64,000 nucleotides of DNA from Adiantum capillus-veneris (taxonomy: Eukaryota; Streptophyta; Polypodiopsida; Polypodiales; Pteridaceae), in assembly GCA_014529385.2 (NCBI GenBank), contig CM043962.1, forward strand, positions 36,237,598 through 36,301,597, written 5' to 3'. This document shows, piece after piece, positions 21,701 through 32,586 of the stretch. The notes under the pieces were generated by a model. That model did no database searches and was not told the DNA's origin. It saw only the letters and a program-made list of their open reading frames with translations. Numbering within the stretch: position 1 is the stretch's first letter; every line of letters starts with the position of its first letter. The position numbers and the translations under genes were made by a program.

Positions 21701-23219
21701 CGAGAACTCCAAGAACGTTGCCAGCAGCAGGCTGAGGGCCTGGAATATAAGTCCTCTAGAACGGGTAATTTGGCCACTGTGGAAGTTTTCATAGATGGCA
21801 TACAGATTGGGCTTGCGCAAAACCCACAAAAGAAGATGGCACAAAAGCTTGCGGCCCGCAATGCTTTGGTGAAGCTTAAAGAAAAAGAGGCTAGCCAGAA
21901 GGAAGCAGCAAAAGCAGCTGCTGAGGCAGCTGGAGATCTTGATGACGCCAAGAAGAAGGCAAATCAGACCTTCACACGGCAGCTGCTAAATGACATTTGT
22001 TTGAGAAGACAATGGCCCATGCCACAGTACAGGTACAAGTTTTCATGTTTATAAGTGCTCAATTGATTGGTCGTCTCTATTCCCTCTTGAGTAGCAGGTC
22101 TTGAGTTCAAGCCCTGTCAGATAGATCCTTGACGTCTCTTGGGATTGTTCCTACGACAGTAAAAATTTCTCGTCTCTTGGGTGGGTGGGTGTTGGGGAGG
22201 GGGATTGTTCCAACGATGCTAAATTATTCTCTTCTGTCTTCTTTCAACGATAATTCCTTTTACATTAGCCTGAACTTTGAAAATGTACATTTTTGTCTCA
22301 ATGGCAATTCATCCTTTTTTAGAGAAGATACCCACAGCATCCTGCAAAGTTTGTATGATACTGTGCTTCAAGTAGTTTGTTGAAGCTTTTTTTTCCTTCA
22401 CGCAAAGAAAGTATCTTTCATTAAAAACACTTTGGGCACAGACCCCCAAGGTCAATCACGTAGATATGTTGGTGACAAACAGAGTAACTCTGAGTCCAAA
22501 TTCATGTAGAAAGACAGTTGAAGCACATGCTTGGACATCGGATTCAAAGAAAATCCCCACCACTATGAACTACCTTATACACTTCCAGCAAAAGTGGCAT
22601 AAGTGTGTGTGTACGAATTTGTCGAAGTAATGCCACTAGCTTGCAGTTTGTGAAGTAACCAGAGAATGTCGATTGGCCCCAAGGAAACGCCCTATGTTAT
22701 ACTCCTGAGGGAAGAGGATTTAGAGGGCTCCCCCATTGACCCTCTAAAGGTGATATTAGGGGGTCCTTAGAAGAATTTTGTGGGTTCCATAGGCCTGCTT
22801 CAAAAGCGAAAGAGCTCAAATGGCCCTTCTCCTGTATTTTCTCACATCAAATGTTGGCAAAAAGTCAAAAGTATAGTGTGTATGCTAAATAGAGTCCAAA
22901 AGGCCCTTTTAGTGGGTCTATGGAGTCATTAGAGTTGTGCCTCAATATTAACTTGGGTGTGCTATTTGCACATGCTGTCTTGATGAAGGTGGCCTCCATA
23001 TTATTTGAGTATTTCTACTTATCACATATATTTGTTGTTTGATACAGGTGTGTCAGCGAAGGTGGCCCTGCCCATGCAAAGAGGTTCACATACTCCGTTC
23101 GTATCCACACAACAGAACACGGCTGGACAGAAGAATGTGTGGGTGAGCCAATGCCAAGTGTGAAGAAGGCGAAGGATTCTGCCGCTCAGCTGCTTTTACA
23201 AATCATTAAGAAGTATTGA
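18789..23219 (+). CDS. DCL1: Dicer-like 1 (DCL1), 3' part, seven exons (partial)
   Basis: Ribonuclease III of the microRNA pathway; in plants DCL1 cuts pri- and pre-miRNAs in the nucleus with HYL1 and SERRATE. Exons by GT-AG junctions in one reading frame: 18789-19408, 19660-19760, 19880-20070, 20247-21197, 21275-21439, 21641-22032, 23048-23219 (stop TGA 23217-23219); 863 residues. Domains: pre-PAZ region, PAZ (about residues 110-250), RNase IIIa (ERAELLGD at 321-328 and DVVE at about 465), RNase IIIb (LEFVGD at about 557 and DIVE at about 654), dsRBD1 (about 694-760), dsRBD2 (about 786-860). Both E-D-D-E catalytic sets are present. It aligns with the C-terminal part of Arabidopsis DCL1 to its end. 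Helicase, DUF283 and the N-terminus are absent: upstream is LINE DNA, so this is either the 3' part of a gene with a giant intron or a 5'-truncated copy. No internal stop is seen. The DCL1 assignment rests on motifs such as SRFxFLK..KHEGQLTRMRQQ and on two dsRBDs. Confidence 0.95.
19409..19659 (+). other. DCL1 intron (exons 1-2 of this window)
   Basis: 251 bp, donor GTAAGT at 19409, acceptor TTGTGTCAG ending at 19659. It is AT-rich and shows no embedded gene. The other short introns are 19761-19879, 20071-20246, 21198-21274 and 21440-21640. Confidence 0.85.
22033..23047 (+). other. Last DCL1 intron, about 1 kb
   Basis: Donor GTACAAG at 22033, acceptor GATACAG ending at 23047; it splits the second dsRBD in phase. 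At 22096-22120 there is a box-B-like stretch (TTGAGTTCAAGCCC), followed by two copies of GGGATTGTTCC(T/A)ACGA about 65 bp apart. This could be a worn tRNA-derived SINE, but no clear box A is seen. No coding sequence otherwise. Confidence 0.75.
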
Positions 23220-23599
23220 CATGGAAAGCTGGAACATTTCCAAAAATACCCAAAGAGAAGCAGCATATCCACATCAATGTGTGGGCATGCCAAAAAATAC
23301 ATACACAATGAGCCACTGATCAAAAAATGATCATGCCGTACTGCAAATCAACAGAAAAATGATTCATCACCCTTGAAAAGGGCATTCTTACATCATTTTT
23401 CATGGCCAGTTACCATATGCAAACTGGCCCTGAAGCCATAGAAACAAGGCTCAATTTTTTGATTTTGAAGGGCAGTCTCATTGATGTGCTCTCTCAAGAT
23501 GTACACTTACAGTTTGTATGTATGTATCACATGTATGTAATAGATATGTTTTTTTCTTTTGTGTAATTATAATGATTTTTATTTTAAAAAACCGTACAT

Positions 23600-23642
<43 letters not shown>

Positions 23643-24135
23643 CATATACCATGTATCTTATATCCTAGCCTCCCATGGATCACCCCCTCCCCCTTACAAC
23701 ATGAATATATTTTGTCAGTACTTCTGCCCCTTCTCGTTAGATGGAGGATTCACACATATGTTCGATTTGTCTCATAGGCTGACCTTCATCACCTTGGGAG
23801 GGTTTAAGCTTGGTTGGGTACAGATTTTCAAGTGCCCTTCAAAGTGCTTCCGAATGGAAGTCTCGGGGGTGAGAAACAGAGGGCTTAGACTGATAGGCAA
23901 GGGCATGTAGAAACGGAAAGATAATGACTCAAAACCCCCGCACGTGAGCATGAATAGTGCATGTAGAAACGGTTGCAACAATGGGAGAGCCAACCAGTTG
24001 CTAAGAGAAGGGCATACGAAATCTCAAGAGGAGGCAGGAACCTTTGAATAGCCAAGCATAAACATACCATCAGTCTCCTTTGTAGATATCGAAAAAAAGC
24101 CATCAAAAAGGATATCAGGAGAGTCGAAGTTTCAA
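23220..24135 (+). other. DCL1 3' flank, no gene seen
   Basis: Likely 3' UTR and downstream spacer. It holds an AT-rich stretch with a possible polyadenylation region (about 23560-23590) and a (CT)n tract at 23607-23639. Small open frames here are driven by the CT repeat. I see no conserved protein. Confidence 0.5.
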
Positions 24136-25170
24136 GTGCCAACCACGAAAAAAGAACAAGTGCCAATGGTCCAACTTTCTAAAGATGAAGAAGATGCATT
24201 AAAGGAGCACATAGTCCATGAAGTAGATGTTGAATGGAAAGCGAAAATGGATTGGCAGTTGAGAGTTCTATACTCGGTCAATGTAACTCAGCTCACTCCC
24301 AACCAAATCAATGCTCAATGGCATCAACAGTCACTACCCTACCCATTGATAAAGGTGGAGCTATTGCAAGTTAAAGAAAGACTTTACAAGGATATGTAGG
24401 CAGAAGGCTCAGATGCTCTCCACCCTAAATGGAGAAAGAACTGGCTCAACAAGAACTCTAGATACCTCATTCTATTTACAAGATCACCTGCAACACTGCA
24501 ACAATACAAAAGGACTCCACATTTTGTCCTGTACCAAGGGTAAGGACGTGGCAGGCATACGATGCATTGAGGAAGAAGAGACCAACTTGGCTCAACTACC
24601 CCAGACTGCCAGCTCTAGAGTAGGGAACAACAACAGAGAAATACATGGTGAAAACCCTAACGGATGTCATGAATTTTTTCAAAAGTCTACCTGACCTCTC
24701 ATGTGCTATGCTCTATAAAATTTGCCGAATGCTGCCCACATGCGTTCAAGCTTTTCATGAGCCCGAGCAATCAAGAGCTCCTTGGATGTCTTTCCTAGAT
24801 GGCAACAAAAGCTTTTCATGAGCCCGAGCAATCAAGAGCTCCTTGGATGTCTTTCCTAGATGGCAACAAAGGTCTATGCTATGATTTGAGTGGACAACCC
24901 TCAGAAGAAGCCCTCTACGATTTCTACGCCAGATGCATGTTCCTACCCTGCTATATGTTGGTATTTGAAGAGGCATTTTATACTAGATTCTTCACATGGT
25001 GGACAAAGATTTTTGGGCCAATGATCAGTGAGCCTTATATCAAGGTTTGTTGGCTATCCAGCCATCGAACTTAAAAACAAAGTCACCATGCAGTTTTTGC
25101 AAGTCTTTGATAAAGAAAGACGAAGCAGACATGAGAAAGCTCTACACGCGCTAAGACCACCTTGCCAACC
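24136..25170 (+). pseudogene. Unrecognised repeated protein family U, copy 1 (decayed)
   Basis: I do not recognise this family. Reading across three frames on the + strand gives conserved blocks: KEHIVHEVDVEWKAKMDWQL (24200), LTPNQINAQWHQQS (24290), RPTWLNYPRLPA (24580), LPDLSCAMLYKICRMLPTC (24690), APWMSFLDGNKG (24840), LSGQPSEEALYDFYA (24880) and GYPAIELKNK (25050). The same blocks, diverged, are found on the minus strand at 28325-29010. Stops (near 24397, 24540, 24620) and a 61-bp duplication break it. It ends just before a polypurine tract and LTR-like sequence (25225 onward), so it seems to be the interior of an LTR element. Not similar to gag, protease, integrase or RT as far as I can tell. 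Confidence 0.6.
24749..24870 (+). repeat. 61-bp perfect tandem duplication
   Basis: The unit starting AGCTTTTCATGAGCCCGAGC and ending GATGGCAACAAA occurs twice in a row, without a mismatch. As 61 is not a multiple of three it shifts the frame of family U copy 1. The perfect match means it is much younger than the gene's other lesions, or an assembly slip. Confidence 0.9.
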
Positions 25171-25224
25171 GTCAACCTGAAAACTACTTTAGTCCATGAA
25201 GCTGTGTCAAGGGACGACATAGTC

Positions 25225-25901
25225 AAGGAGGGGGGGAATGTTAGCAACAAGCTAACTCAAATAACATTTTTTGAGAGCTTTTATTGTAAAAACACTTATT
25301 CTTTTGATAAATTGGGAATGTTGTAACTCTTATTTTTCAGATGGATAATGTAATCGATGAGACGGGGCTATAAGCTTCCAGATTGTATAAACTTATCTCT
25401 AGTTAGAGCTCCTAGATTATTCATTTTGACCAAAGAAACCTTGGCTAAGGGGGTAAAGGCCAATTTTTGTAAGTTATTTTAGATAATAGAAACACATCAT
25501 GAGCTAATGGTGCTCATAGGTCAAAAACTCATTGCTGTTAATCATCATGATTTTTGCACTTGACCTAAAGTGAGATTTGAGACCATAAGAATGTGTGCTT
25601 AGGTCTCAAATCGGGAATGTTGTAACTCTTATTATAAAAATACTTATTCTTTTGATAACATTTTTCAGGAGCTTTTATTATAAAAAATCTTATTCTTTTG
25701 ATAAATTGGGAATGTTGTAACTCTTATTTTCCAGATGGATAGTGTAATCGATGAGCCAGGGCTATAATCTTCCAGATCAACTTATCTCTAGTTAGACCTC
25801 CCAGATTATTAGTTTTGATCAAAGAAACCTTGGCTAAGGTATAAAGGTCAATTTTTGTAAGTTATTTTGAATAATAGAAACACAGCGTGAGCTAATGGTG
25901 C
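25225..25901 (+). repeat. Polypurine tract and LTR-like sequence with an internal tandem repeat
   Basis: AAGGAGGGGGGAA (25225-25238) directly before TGTTAGCAACAAGC is a typical PPT plus LTR start for a + strand element whose interior would hold family U copy 1. Within the presumed LTR a ~250-bp segment is repeated: 25260-25517 and 25655-25901 share GGGAATGTTGTAACTCTTAT, ATGTAATCGATGAG-type and GAAACCTTGGCTAAGG blocks. The matching 5' LTR was not found upstream. Confidence 0.6.
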
Positions 25902-26025
25902 TACTTCTCTCCTGCTTGTGTTTCTTACTCCCTTCTTGATCGGCCAAACGACCGACCGTTTTCCGACCGACCACTTTTCGGCCGCCGACCTTAATATTTC
26001 GGCGAAAAGGAATATTCTGTAAAAA

Positions 26026-27920
26026 AAATTTGGTTTCCGATGAGTGATTTTTCTTCACGCACAATGGCTTCTCCTCATAGTGGGGGACGTTACAAATGTG
26101 CGTTTTAATACAGAAAATTACAAGGGGTAAATCGGGTTCCATACTTCACAATTTCCCACTTGGAGACTAATCTCCAAACCAAACCTGTGACTGCTTTCCA
26201 TCCTGGCTTCTTATCCTTAAATGCCGATTGAAGATTAACAAAATCTCAACTTCTCCTTGTTGACCACCTTTGTAAACATATCTATAGGATTTTCACTTGT
26301 ATACACCTTTCCTAGCTTTAGTTGTCCCTCTTCCAAAAGAGTGTGTATGAAGCGCTGTGGTTATCATTGTACAAAACACAATTGTCTTGTTTGAATCCAA
26401 GCTCTTCTAAGAATCTGTGAAGCCACATAATTTCTTTGCTTGCCTCTGTCAATGCTACATACTTTGCTTCCGTGGTAAAAAGTGAAACACTTTTTGTAGC
26501 TTTGAATCCCGGCTTATTGTTGTGCCTCCAACCATGAAGACATATCTAGTAGTTCTCCTTCGAGTATATTTGTCACCTGCCATATCTGCATCAACATACC
26601 CTTGAAGAACAATATCAATTCCTCTAAAATACAAAGCATTTGTTGTTGTTGTCCTTTCAAATACCTAAGTATCCACTTCACATCTTGCCAGTGCTCTTTA
26701 CCTGGGTTGTCCATGAACCTACTTACAACTCCTACTGCATGTGCAATGTCTGGCCTTGTCCAGACCATAGCATACATAAGAGAACCTACCACTGCACCAT
26801 ATGGAACTTTAGACATATAAACTATCTCCTCTTATGTCTTTGGACACATATACTTGGTTAGAGTAAAGTAACCAGCCAAAGGTGTAGAAACTGTTTTTAC
26901 ATTTTGCATTGCAAACCTTTCTAGTACCTTCTTGATGTAATCCTCTTGAGATAACTTTATTGTCTTCTTTGTCCTATCTCTTGATATTTTTATACCAAGT
27001 GTCCTCTTTGCAACACCTAAATCTTTCATTGAAAAAGATTTAGATAGCTTCTCTTTTAGATATTTGATGTCAGGAGCATGTTAGCACTTGCAATCAACAT
27101 GTCATCAACATACAACATTAGGATGATGAACTTCCCATCTCCCAAATTCTTTGTGTAGACACAGTGATCTGAGTTTCATCTTGTGAATCCATGATCCAAC
27201 ATCCATCAATCAAACTTGAAGTACCACTGTCTTGATGCTTGCTTTAAACCATACAAGCTTTTCTTTAATCTGCAAACCATTTTCTCCTACCTTTTACTTC
27301 ATACCCCTTTGGTTGAAGCATGTAAATTTCCTCCTCTAAGTCACCGTGAGGGAATGCTTTATTTACATCCATTTGCTCAAGATTTAAATCGTGAGTAGAC
27401 ACATGGCTTAAAACAAGTTTAATTGAGTTCATTTTACAACAGGAGAAAATATTTCATTGAAGTCAATACCTTTCTTTTTGAGAAAACCCTTTTACCACAA
27501 GCCTAGACTTGTACCTTTTCTTCTCACCTTCTTCTTCTTTCAACTTGTACACCCATTTGTATTGAAGTTCCCGCTTACCTTTAGGCAACTCAACCAACTC
27601 CCATGTTTGGTTACGATGTAAAGAGTACTTGCATGCTCTTCACCCATTTTTCTTTGGATTCGTGATGCATAACATTTTCGTATGATTCTGGCTCTCCAAA
27701 ATCTGAGATCAAGAGATCATTGAAGGAAGGAACAAACCTTCTTGAAGGTCTACTTGCTCTTATGGATCTTCAGGGAATAGATTGAGACTGGCCGTGAAAA
27801 TTTTGGTTTTCGGCGAGTGATTTTTTCTCACGCACGATGGCTTCTCCTCATAATGGGAGCCTTGCAAATGTGCGTTTTTAATACAGAAAATTACAAGGGG
27901 TAAATCAAGCTCCATACTTA
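26026..27920 (-). mobile_element. Ty1/copia fragment with truncated LTRs, minus orientation
   Basis: Two direct repeats of about 124 bp (26026-26149 and 27797-27920) share CACGCAC(A/G)ATGGCTTCTCC, AATACAGAAAATTACAAGGG and a terminal ...TACTT(C/A)ACA, enclosing a copia pol on the minus strand. Just inside the left repeat the minus strand has AAGTGGGAAATTG, a likely polypurine tract, and the LTR would start TGTGAAGTATGG. On the right the LTR runs straight into pol sequence, so the 5' LTR end, gag and integrase are deleted. Confidence 0.7.
26200..27780 (-). pseudogene. Copia reverse transcriptase and RNase H (decayed)
   Basis: Minus-strand blocks in the usual copia order: SLYGLKQ-like (27270), LMLYVDDMLIAS with the catalytic YVDD (27090-27125), MKDLG...LGIKI (26990), GSLMYAMVWTRPDIAHAVG (26770), HWQDVKWILRYLKG (26690) and the RNase H block TTEAKYVALTEASKEI (26440). 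Several stops and frameshifts; not functional. Similarity to the copia at 54207-61323 is only at family level. Confidence 0.88.
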
Positions 27921-28539
27921 ACACTTGTGTCATCCTTGATACGACAGTTGAGGTGCTAAGTAATGTACATGGGCTCTAGCTTCCATTCTTTACTTTAACT
28001 GCTCCAAGCCCTATTGATATCTGATTCTTGTCTCTTTATCTAGCCCTGACATGAACTCCATAGGTATTCTCGTTTTGAGCTCCATAGATGAGTAGCCAAA
28101 AGACCTTGCAAGGGGTAAATCAAGCTCCATACTTAACACTTGTGTCATCCTTGATACGACAGTTGAGGTGCTAAGTAATGTACATGGGCTCTAGCTTCCA
28201 TTCTTTACTTTAACTGCTCCAAGCCCTATTGATATCTGATTCTTGTCTCTTTATCTAGCCCTGACATGAACTCCATAGGTATTCTCATTTTGAGCTCCAT
28301 AGATGAGTAGCCAAAAGACCTTGCAAGGGGTAAATCAAGCTCCATACTTAACACTTGTGTCATCCTTGATACGACAGTTGAGGTGCTAAGTAATGTACAT
28401 GGGCTCTAGCTTCCATTCTTTACTTTAACTGCTCCAAGCCCTATTGATATCTGATTCTTGTCTCTTTATCTAGCCCTGACATGAACTCCATAGGTATTCT
28501 CGTTTTGAGCTCCATAGATGAGTAGCCAAAAGACCTTGC
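27895..28539. repeat. 215-bp tandem triplication, nearly perfect
   Basis: Units start at 27895, 28110 and 28325 and all begin AAGGGGTAAATCAAGCTCC and end AGACCTTGC. By eye only one base differs (G/A in CTC(G/A)TTTTGAGC of unit 2). Each unit has the last ~26 bp of the copia LTR plus 189 bp of family U copy 2, so the triplication took place after the copia inserted. Neighbouring sequence is far more decayed. Confidence 0.93.
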
Positions 28540-29010
28540 TCTTAGGTTTTTAAGTGCAGTGCTAAACACTCATGTCCACCAAGTTCAAAATCAAGAGGTA
28601 GAAACATCAATTTGGTATATAGTCCATAAAGGATCTCGTCGGTGGGTTGACCTGATAATTCATTATAGATGCCCTTGTTACCTTCGAGGAACAACATCCA
28701 TGGTGCATCTGTTTGCTCAATGTTGTGGAATGTCTCCAAGCAAGTTAGCATCATCCTCAAGATGTTCACTAGCATGGCACAAGAGATATATAGGATGCCT
28801 CTAAAGTATGGTGCCTATTAAGGTTTTCGCTATATAGTCTTCAATGGAAAGTCCATCCTCTGGGTGTGGCATTCTTAGGTAATTGAGCCATGTTGGCACC
28901 TTCTCCTTTAGTCTCTAATGCAATTGCTAACTTCTAAACAGTGATAGTGGACAACACAAAGGATCTTCTTGGATTTCTTGTGGTGCATTGACAAGTAAGA
29001 TGTAATATGC
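28325..29010 (-). pseudogene. Unrecognised repeated protein family U, copy 2 (decayed)
   Basis: Minus-strand reading gives the same block order as copy 1 at 24136-25170: PTWLNYLRMP (28880), a SCAML-like block (28770), APWMLFLEGNKG (28690), LSGQPTDEILYGLYT (28640), MFLP (28600), and GYSSMELKTR (28510, inside the triplicated unit). Function unknown. The open frame 28542-28775 is the best preserved part. The copia fragment 26026-27920 cut off its C-terminal end. The two copies are on opposite strands about 4 kb apart, which speaks for dispersal rather than tandem duplication. Confidence 0.6.
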
Positions 29011-29345
29011 GAGGTGTTTCAGCTAGTTGATCCTCCATTTTGGCTCTATCTCTTTGCTAGAGTCTTTGATAGTTGCTCATCCCTCTTTGATCTCTTTTAG
29101 CATTTTATCTTTGATCATAAATAGCTCAAATTTGATCAATGGTTATGTGAGGGATTGCTAGATGTACTTAACAATTCAAGAGAGAAAACCACACCTCAAT
29201 TGGCATGATGCTATCGATGTGAGTGTTAGTAAGATTGTACATAATCTATCTGCTGTTGTTTTTTTTAGCAATTTCTCTAATATCAATTATTCACAATGAC
29301 TTGGGGCAAGATCATGTAACCATGCTTTATTGCTATCCAGCTAGA

Positions 29346-29350
<5 letters not shown>
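29011..29350. other. No gene seen
   Basis: AT-rich spacer between family U copy 2 and the microsatellite block. Minus-strand reading may continue family U upstream, but I cannot support it. Confidence 0.3.
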
Positions 29351-29354
<4 letters not shown>

Positions 29355-29405
<51 letters not shown>

Positions 29406-29406
29406 C

Positions 29407-29451
<45 letters not shown>

Positions 29452-29700
29452 CGCTAGTGACCACTAATGGATGTGTGTGTGTGTTGTGTGTGTGATTATA
29501 TATATATATATATATACGCTAGTGACCATTGATGGATGTGTGTGTGTGTGTGTGTGTGTGATATATATAGCTAGTGACCACTGATGGATGTGTGTGTGTG
29601 TGTGTGTATGTGATACACACACACACATCCATCAATGGTCACTAGTGTGTGTGTGTGTGTGTGTGTGTATATACACACACACATACACATTCATTTTTTT
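29355..29700. repeat. Compound microsatellite with a repeated 20-mer and a palindrome
   Basis: (CT)n at 29355-29400, then (TA)n, (CA)n and (TG)n tracts. The sequence GCTAGTGACCA(C/T)TRATGGATG occurs three times in direct order (29451, 29517, 29570) and once inverted (29624-29645). The last direct and the inverted copy make a 75-bp near-perfect palindrome at 29571-29645. Confidence 0.9.
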
Positions 29701-30455
29701 TAATACTAGGATCTCAAGCGTGTGTGTGCACTTGCTACTGCGAGCGCTAGTGCTCACTGCTCGTTCACCTCATATAGACACTCCTTGTCGTGAGAGAGAG
29801 AGGGGGGGGGGTTAAAAAGCAACCATGGCCCTTGGAATGTTGTACACCCTCACCTCTGCAGCTTGCCTGTGCATTCCTCTACACCTCCCTACTTGGCTTC
29901 CTGTCCTGATGGACAAGATGGATAGATGGGCAAAAGTGAATGGAGGAGGGAAATTGGACAGGAGGGGGGGTAGTTCTTCTTTTTGATGTGGTGCAGGCGG
30001 AGGCCAGCTCACTCTCTGTCTCTCGCGTTCAGAATGCTGTACGATAGATACATGCTCGAGTGGAAGGATTATGGTGGAGTGACTTGAGCATTGTAAGAGT
30101 TTGCCAGTGGAATTGTTGACTTAAGTGGTTTGTTTTTTTCATGATTCAGTTAATTTTAAAGCTTATTGATTTACAGAGATAGCAATCGAAAAGACTGGAT
30201 GGTGCAGCATCTCTCCTCCCAATGTTTCTCCTAATGCCCCTAAAGTTTTACACAGATGTGTCGTCTACTCACCCTGGCCTTATTGCTTTGCTTCGAGAAA
30301 CCCCACGTCAACAGAGCGAGCATCACATCTCAACTAGGTTGGCAAGACAAAGACAACCCGTGGACCCGCGCAGAGAGAGAGAGAGAGATTCCCAATGTGC
30401 ACAGGAGGGAGAGAAGAAGAGATGAGAAATTGTTGCCTTCTTGCTTGATCCAGCG

Positions 30456-30503
<48 letters not shown>

Positions 30504-32399
30504 CGCAATCGATCAAACCTACCATCGGCCTCCTGTGCACACTCGATCACTTCTAACCCCATTCCGTCTCCTCTGCAGGCCATCAACTGCTAGCTGCGCA
30601 TCCCATCCCTATTGCAAGGATGCCAACAATCAAAATTTACACACAAAAGCCTGCTGGGTTCCCCTTTGACTCTCGACCAACTCGCATGCAATCTCTCTCT
30701 GTCTACACGATATCTATGCGCTTGTATACCATCGCGATGCCTCATCAAAAGATGCGTGGGAGCTCTCAGCCCATCTATATCACGAGATCATCTGCATTAT
30801 CAAAAAATCATCAATCCCCCCCTCCCCGACCCGCCTTCGCCTCAACACGTGGTCTCTCTCTCTCTCTCTCTCCATGCCATGTGGTCCCTTTTTGCTTTGA
30901 GAGGATTGCGAGGATCTCTTGAGGTTACTCTTAAACAAGCATGTCACTAGTAGTATGTTGCTACGATCTTTTCTTCATTTCTTTTCATAGGAATCAACCA
31001 AGATGCTCTGAACCCTTTGAGGAGAAAATTCTAGGACTTGGCACGTGGAGGAAAGATGTTTTTTGATGTGGGAAGGTAGGGTGCCAAATGGAGGAGACGG
31101 AGAAAAGGACGAGCACCACTCAGTGCAAGGGAAACACTGCACATTGCGACAGGGGCAGAGGTGATGCAGGAGAGGGGAGTGGTTTTGAGGCAAATCAATT
31201 ATTTGACCCTGCATCCGTTTTGTGACCTGCAAGTGCGGTTCAACAGGCCTACGCCACAGAGGGAAGGCCATGAAGCGATGGCCGCGAGGCGGTGCTCTGT
31301 CAGTTCAGTCGCGGTTGAGAGATTTGCAATGGTGGGAGCTGGGCAGAGCGTGTTGTGTGGTAGCAGAGGGTGGTAGTGATGCCGTTGGTGGTGTCCGTTT
31401 TAGCAGTGGAGAGTTGTGAGGTGCATGGCAATGGATATGATATCGATTGCAACCTTGGAGTACTAGCCGTATGAGATTAAGGGTGTCTCTCTCTACATAC
31501 TCACAGGCCGCAAAAAAGGTCGTTCACCCATAGTCGTGCAGGAGGAAGGGGGGAATTGGGGGACGATCATCCACAGTCATGCAAACCAGAGGGTGGAGGT
31601 GCGAGAGGGTGCAGGCTGGATGCTTGTGCAAGCTGTTTAGATCTGGTCATTTGGTGAGCTTTTAAACCAAGAGGGCTCAAGTTGGTGGAGGAGGAAGTTT
31701 GCCTTGGCGTCTACAGAGACGGGCTGCAAAACGAGGGTTGGCGAGTAGCAAGTCTGAGTGCTCAACTGTTTGAGGCCGGAGAAGTTGCAAAGACCAGTGG
31801 ATGCACGTGAACGTCAACTACTTACTCTTTTCCTTTCAACTTTGGTAGATTCGATGGAATCTCCGAGCCTAATAAATTAATTTGCGCCTCGTAGACCCAG
31901 TATGTTAGTATGTCCTTCAAACGAATTTTCCATGTCTTTTTATAGGAATCGGAGGAGACGCTCAAGTTCATCTAATTGAAAAGGGGAAAGTTGAAGGGAA
32001 AGTCTCTATGTCTCTCTTTTTCCTTTCTAGGTGCCCTCTCCATTAGAGAGAATCTTCGAAGATGCTAAGTATTTTTAGAAGGAAAAAAGGTCAAAATACC
32101 CCTCTAATTTGTGGAAATTCTCGAAATACGCTCAAATTTCAAAAATATTCAAAATACCCTTGTATTTATCTTCATTGGATTCTTCAAGATTTTTTGAACT
32201 TTATATCTTTTCATGGAGATCTATTTTTGAGCGCAATAATGAGGCAGCTGGCTACAACCAGCTCAAATTTTAGTTTTAGTATCTTATGAAAAGCTACAAG
32301 TCTTTGTATATTTTGAGAAATTTAACGCCGCAATCGGGGGTATTTGGGATTTTGGAAAATTTGAAGAGCATTTTGGGAATTTATGACAATATAGAGGAT
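29701..32399. other. No gene recognised; several short GA/CT tracts
   Basis: Open frames here are short and mostly arise from (GA)n (30370-30390, 30460-30500) or (CT)n (30850-30873). A GT-rich, G-rich part (31100-31700) has no conserved protein motif I know. TE relics too old to name are likely. Confidence 0.4.
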
Positions 32400-32410
32400 G
32401 CCGCGTAGAG

Positions 32411-32499
<89 letters not shown>

Positions 32500-32580
32500 A
32501 CTATCATATTGAGAGGCTACTCCACCCACATCACTCACTATGCTTGCACCACTCTCAAAAGTTCCTTCAATTGGTATTAG
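32400..32580 (+). repeat. (GA)n tract and probable copia LTR end with primer binding site
   Basis: A (GA)n run at 32408-32498 is followed by CAATTGGTATTAGAGCTTGG (32551-32586 region). TGGTATTAGAGC differs by one base from the tRNA-iMet primer binding site, and the bases before it end in CA, as an LTR should. The partner LTR and coding region of this + strand element were not found, so this is a relic. Confidence 0.45.
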
Positions 32581-32586
32581 AGCTTG

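Noticed and set aside
30222-31420. Cluster of overlapping + strand frames that might be a gene
   Set aside because: Low-complexity, CT/GA-driven, no domain and no convincing splice pattern.
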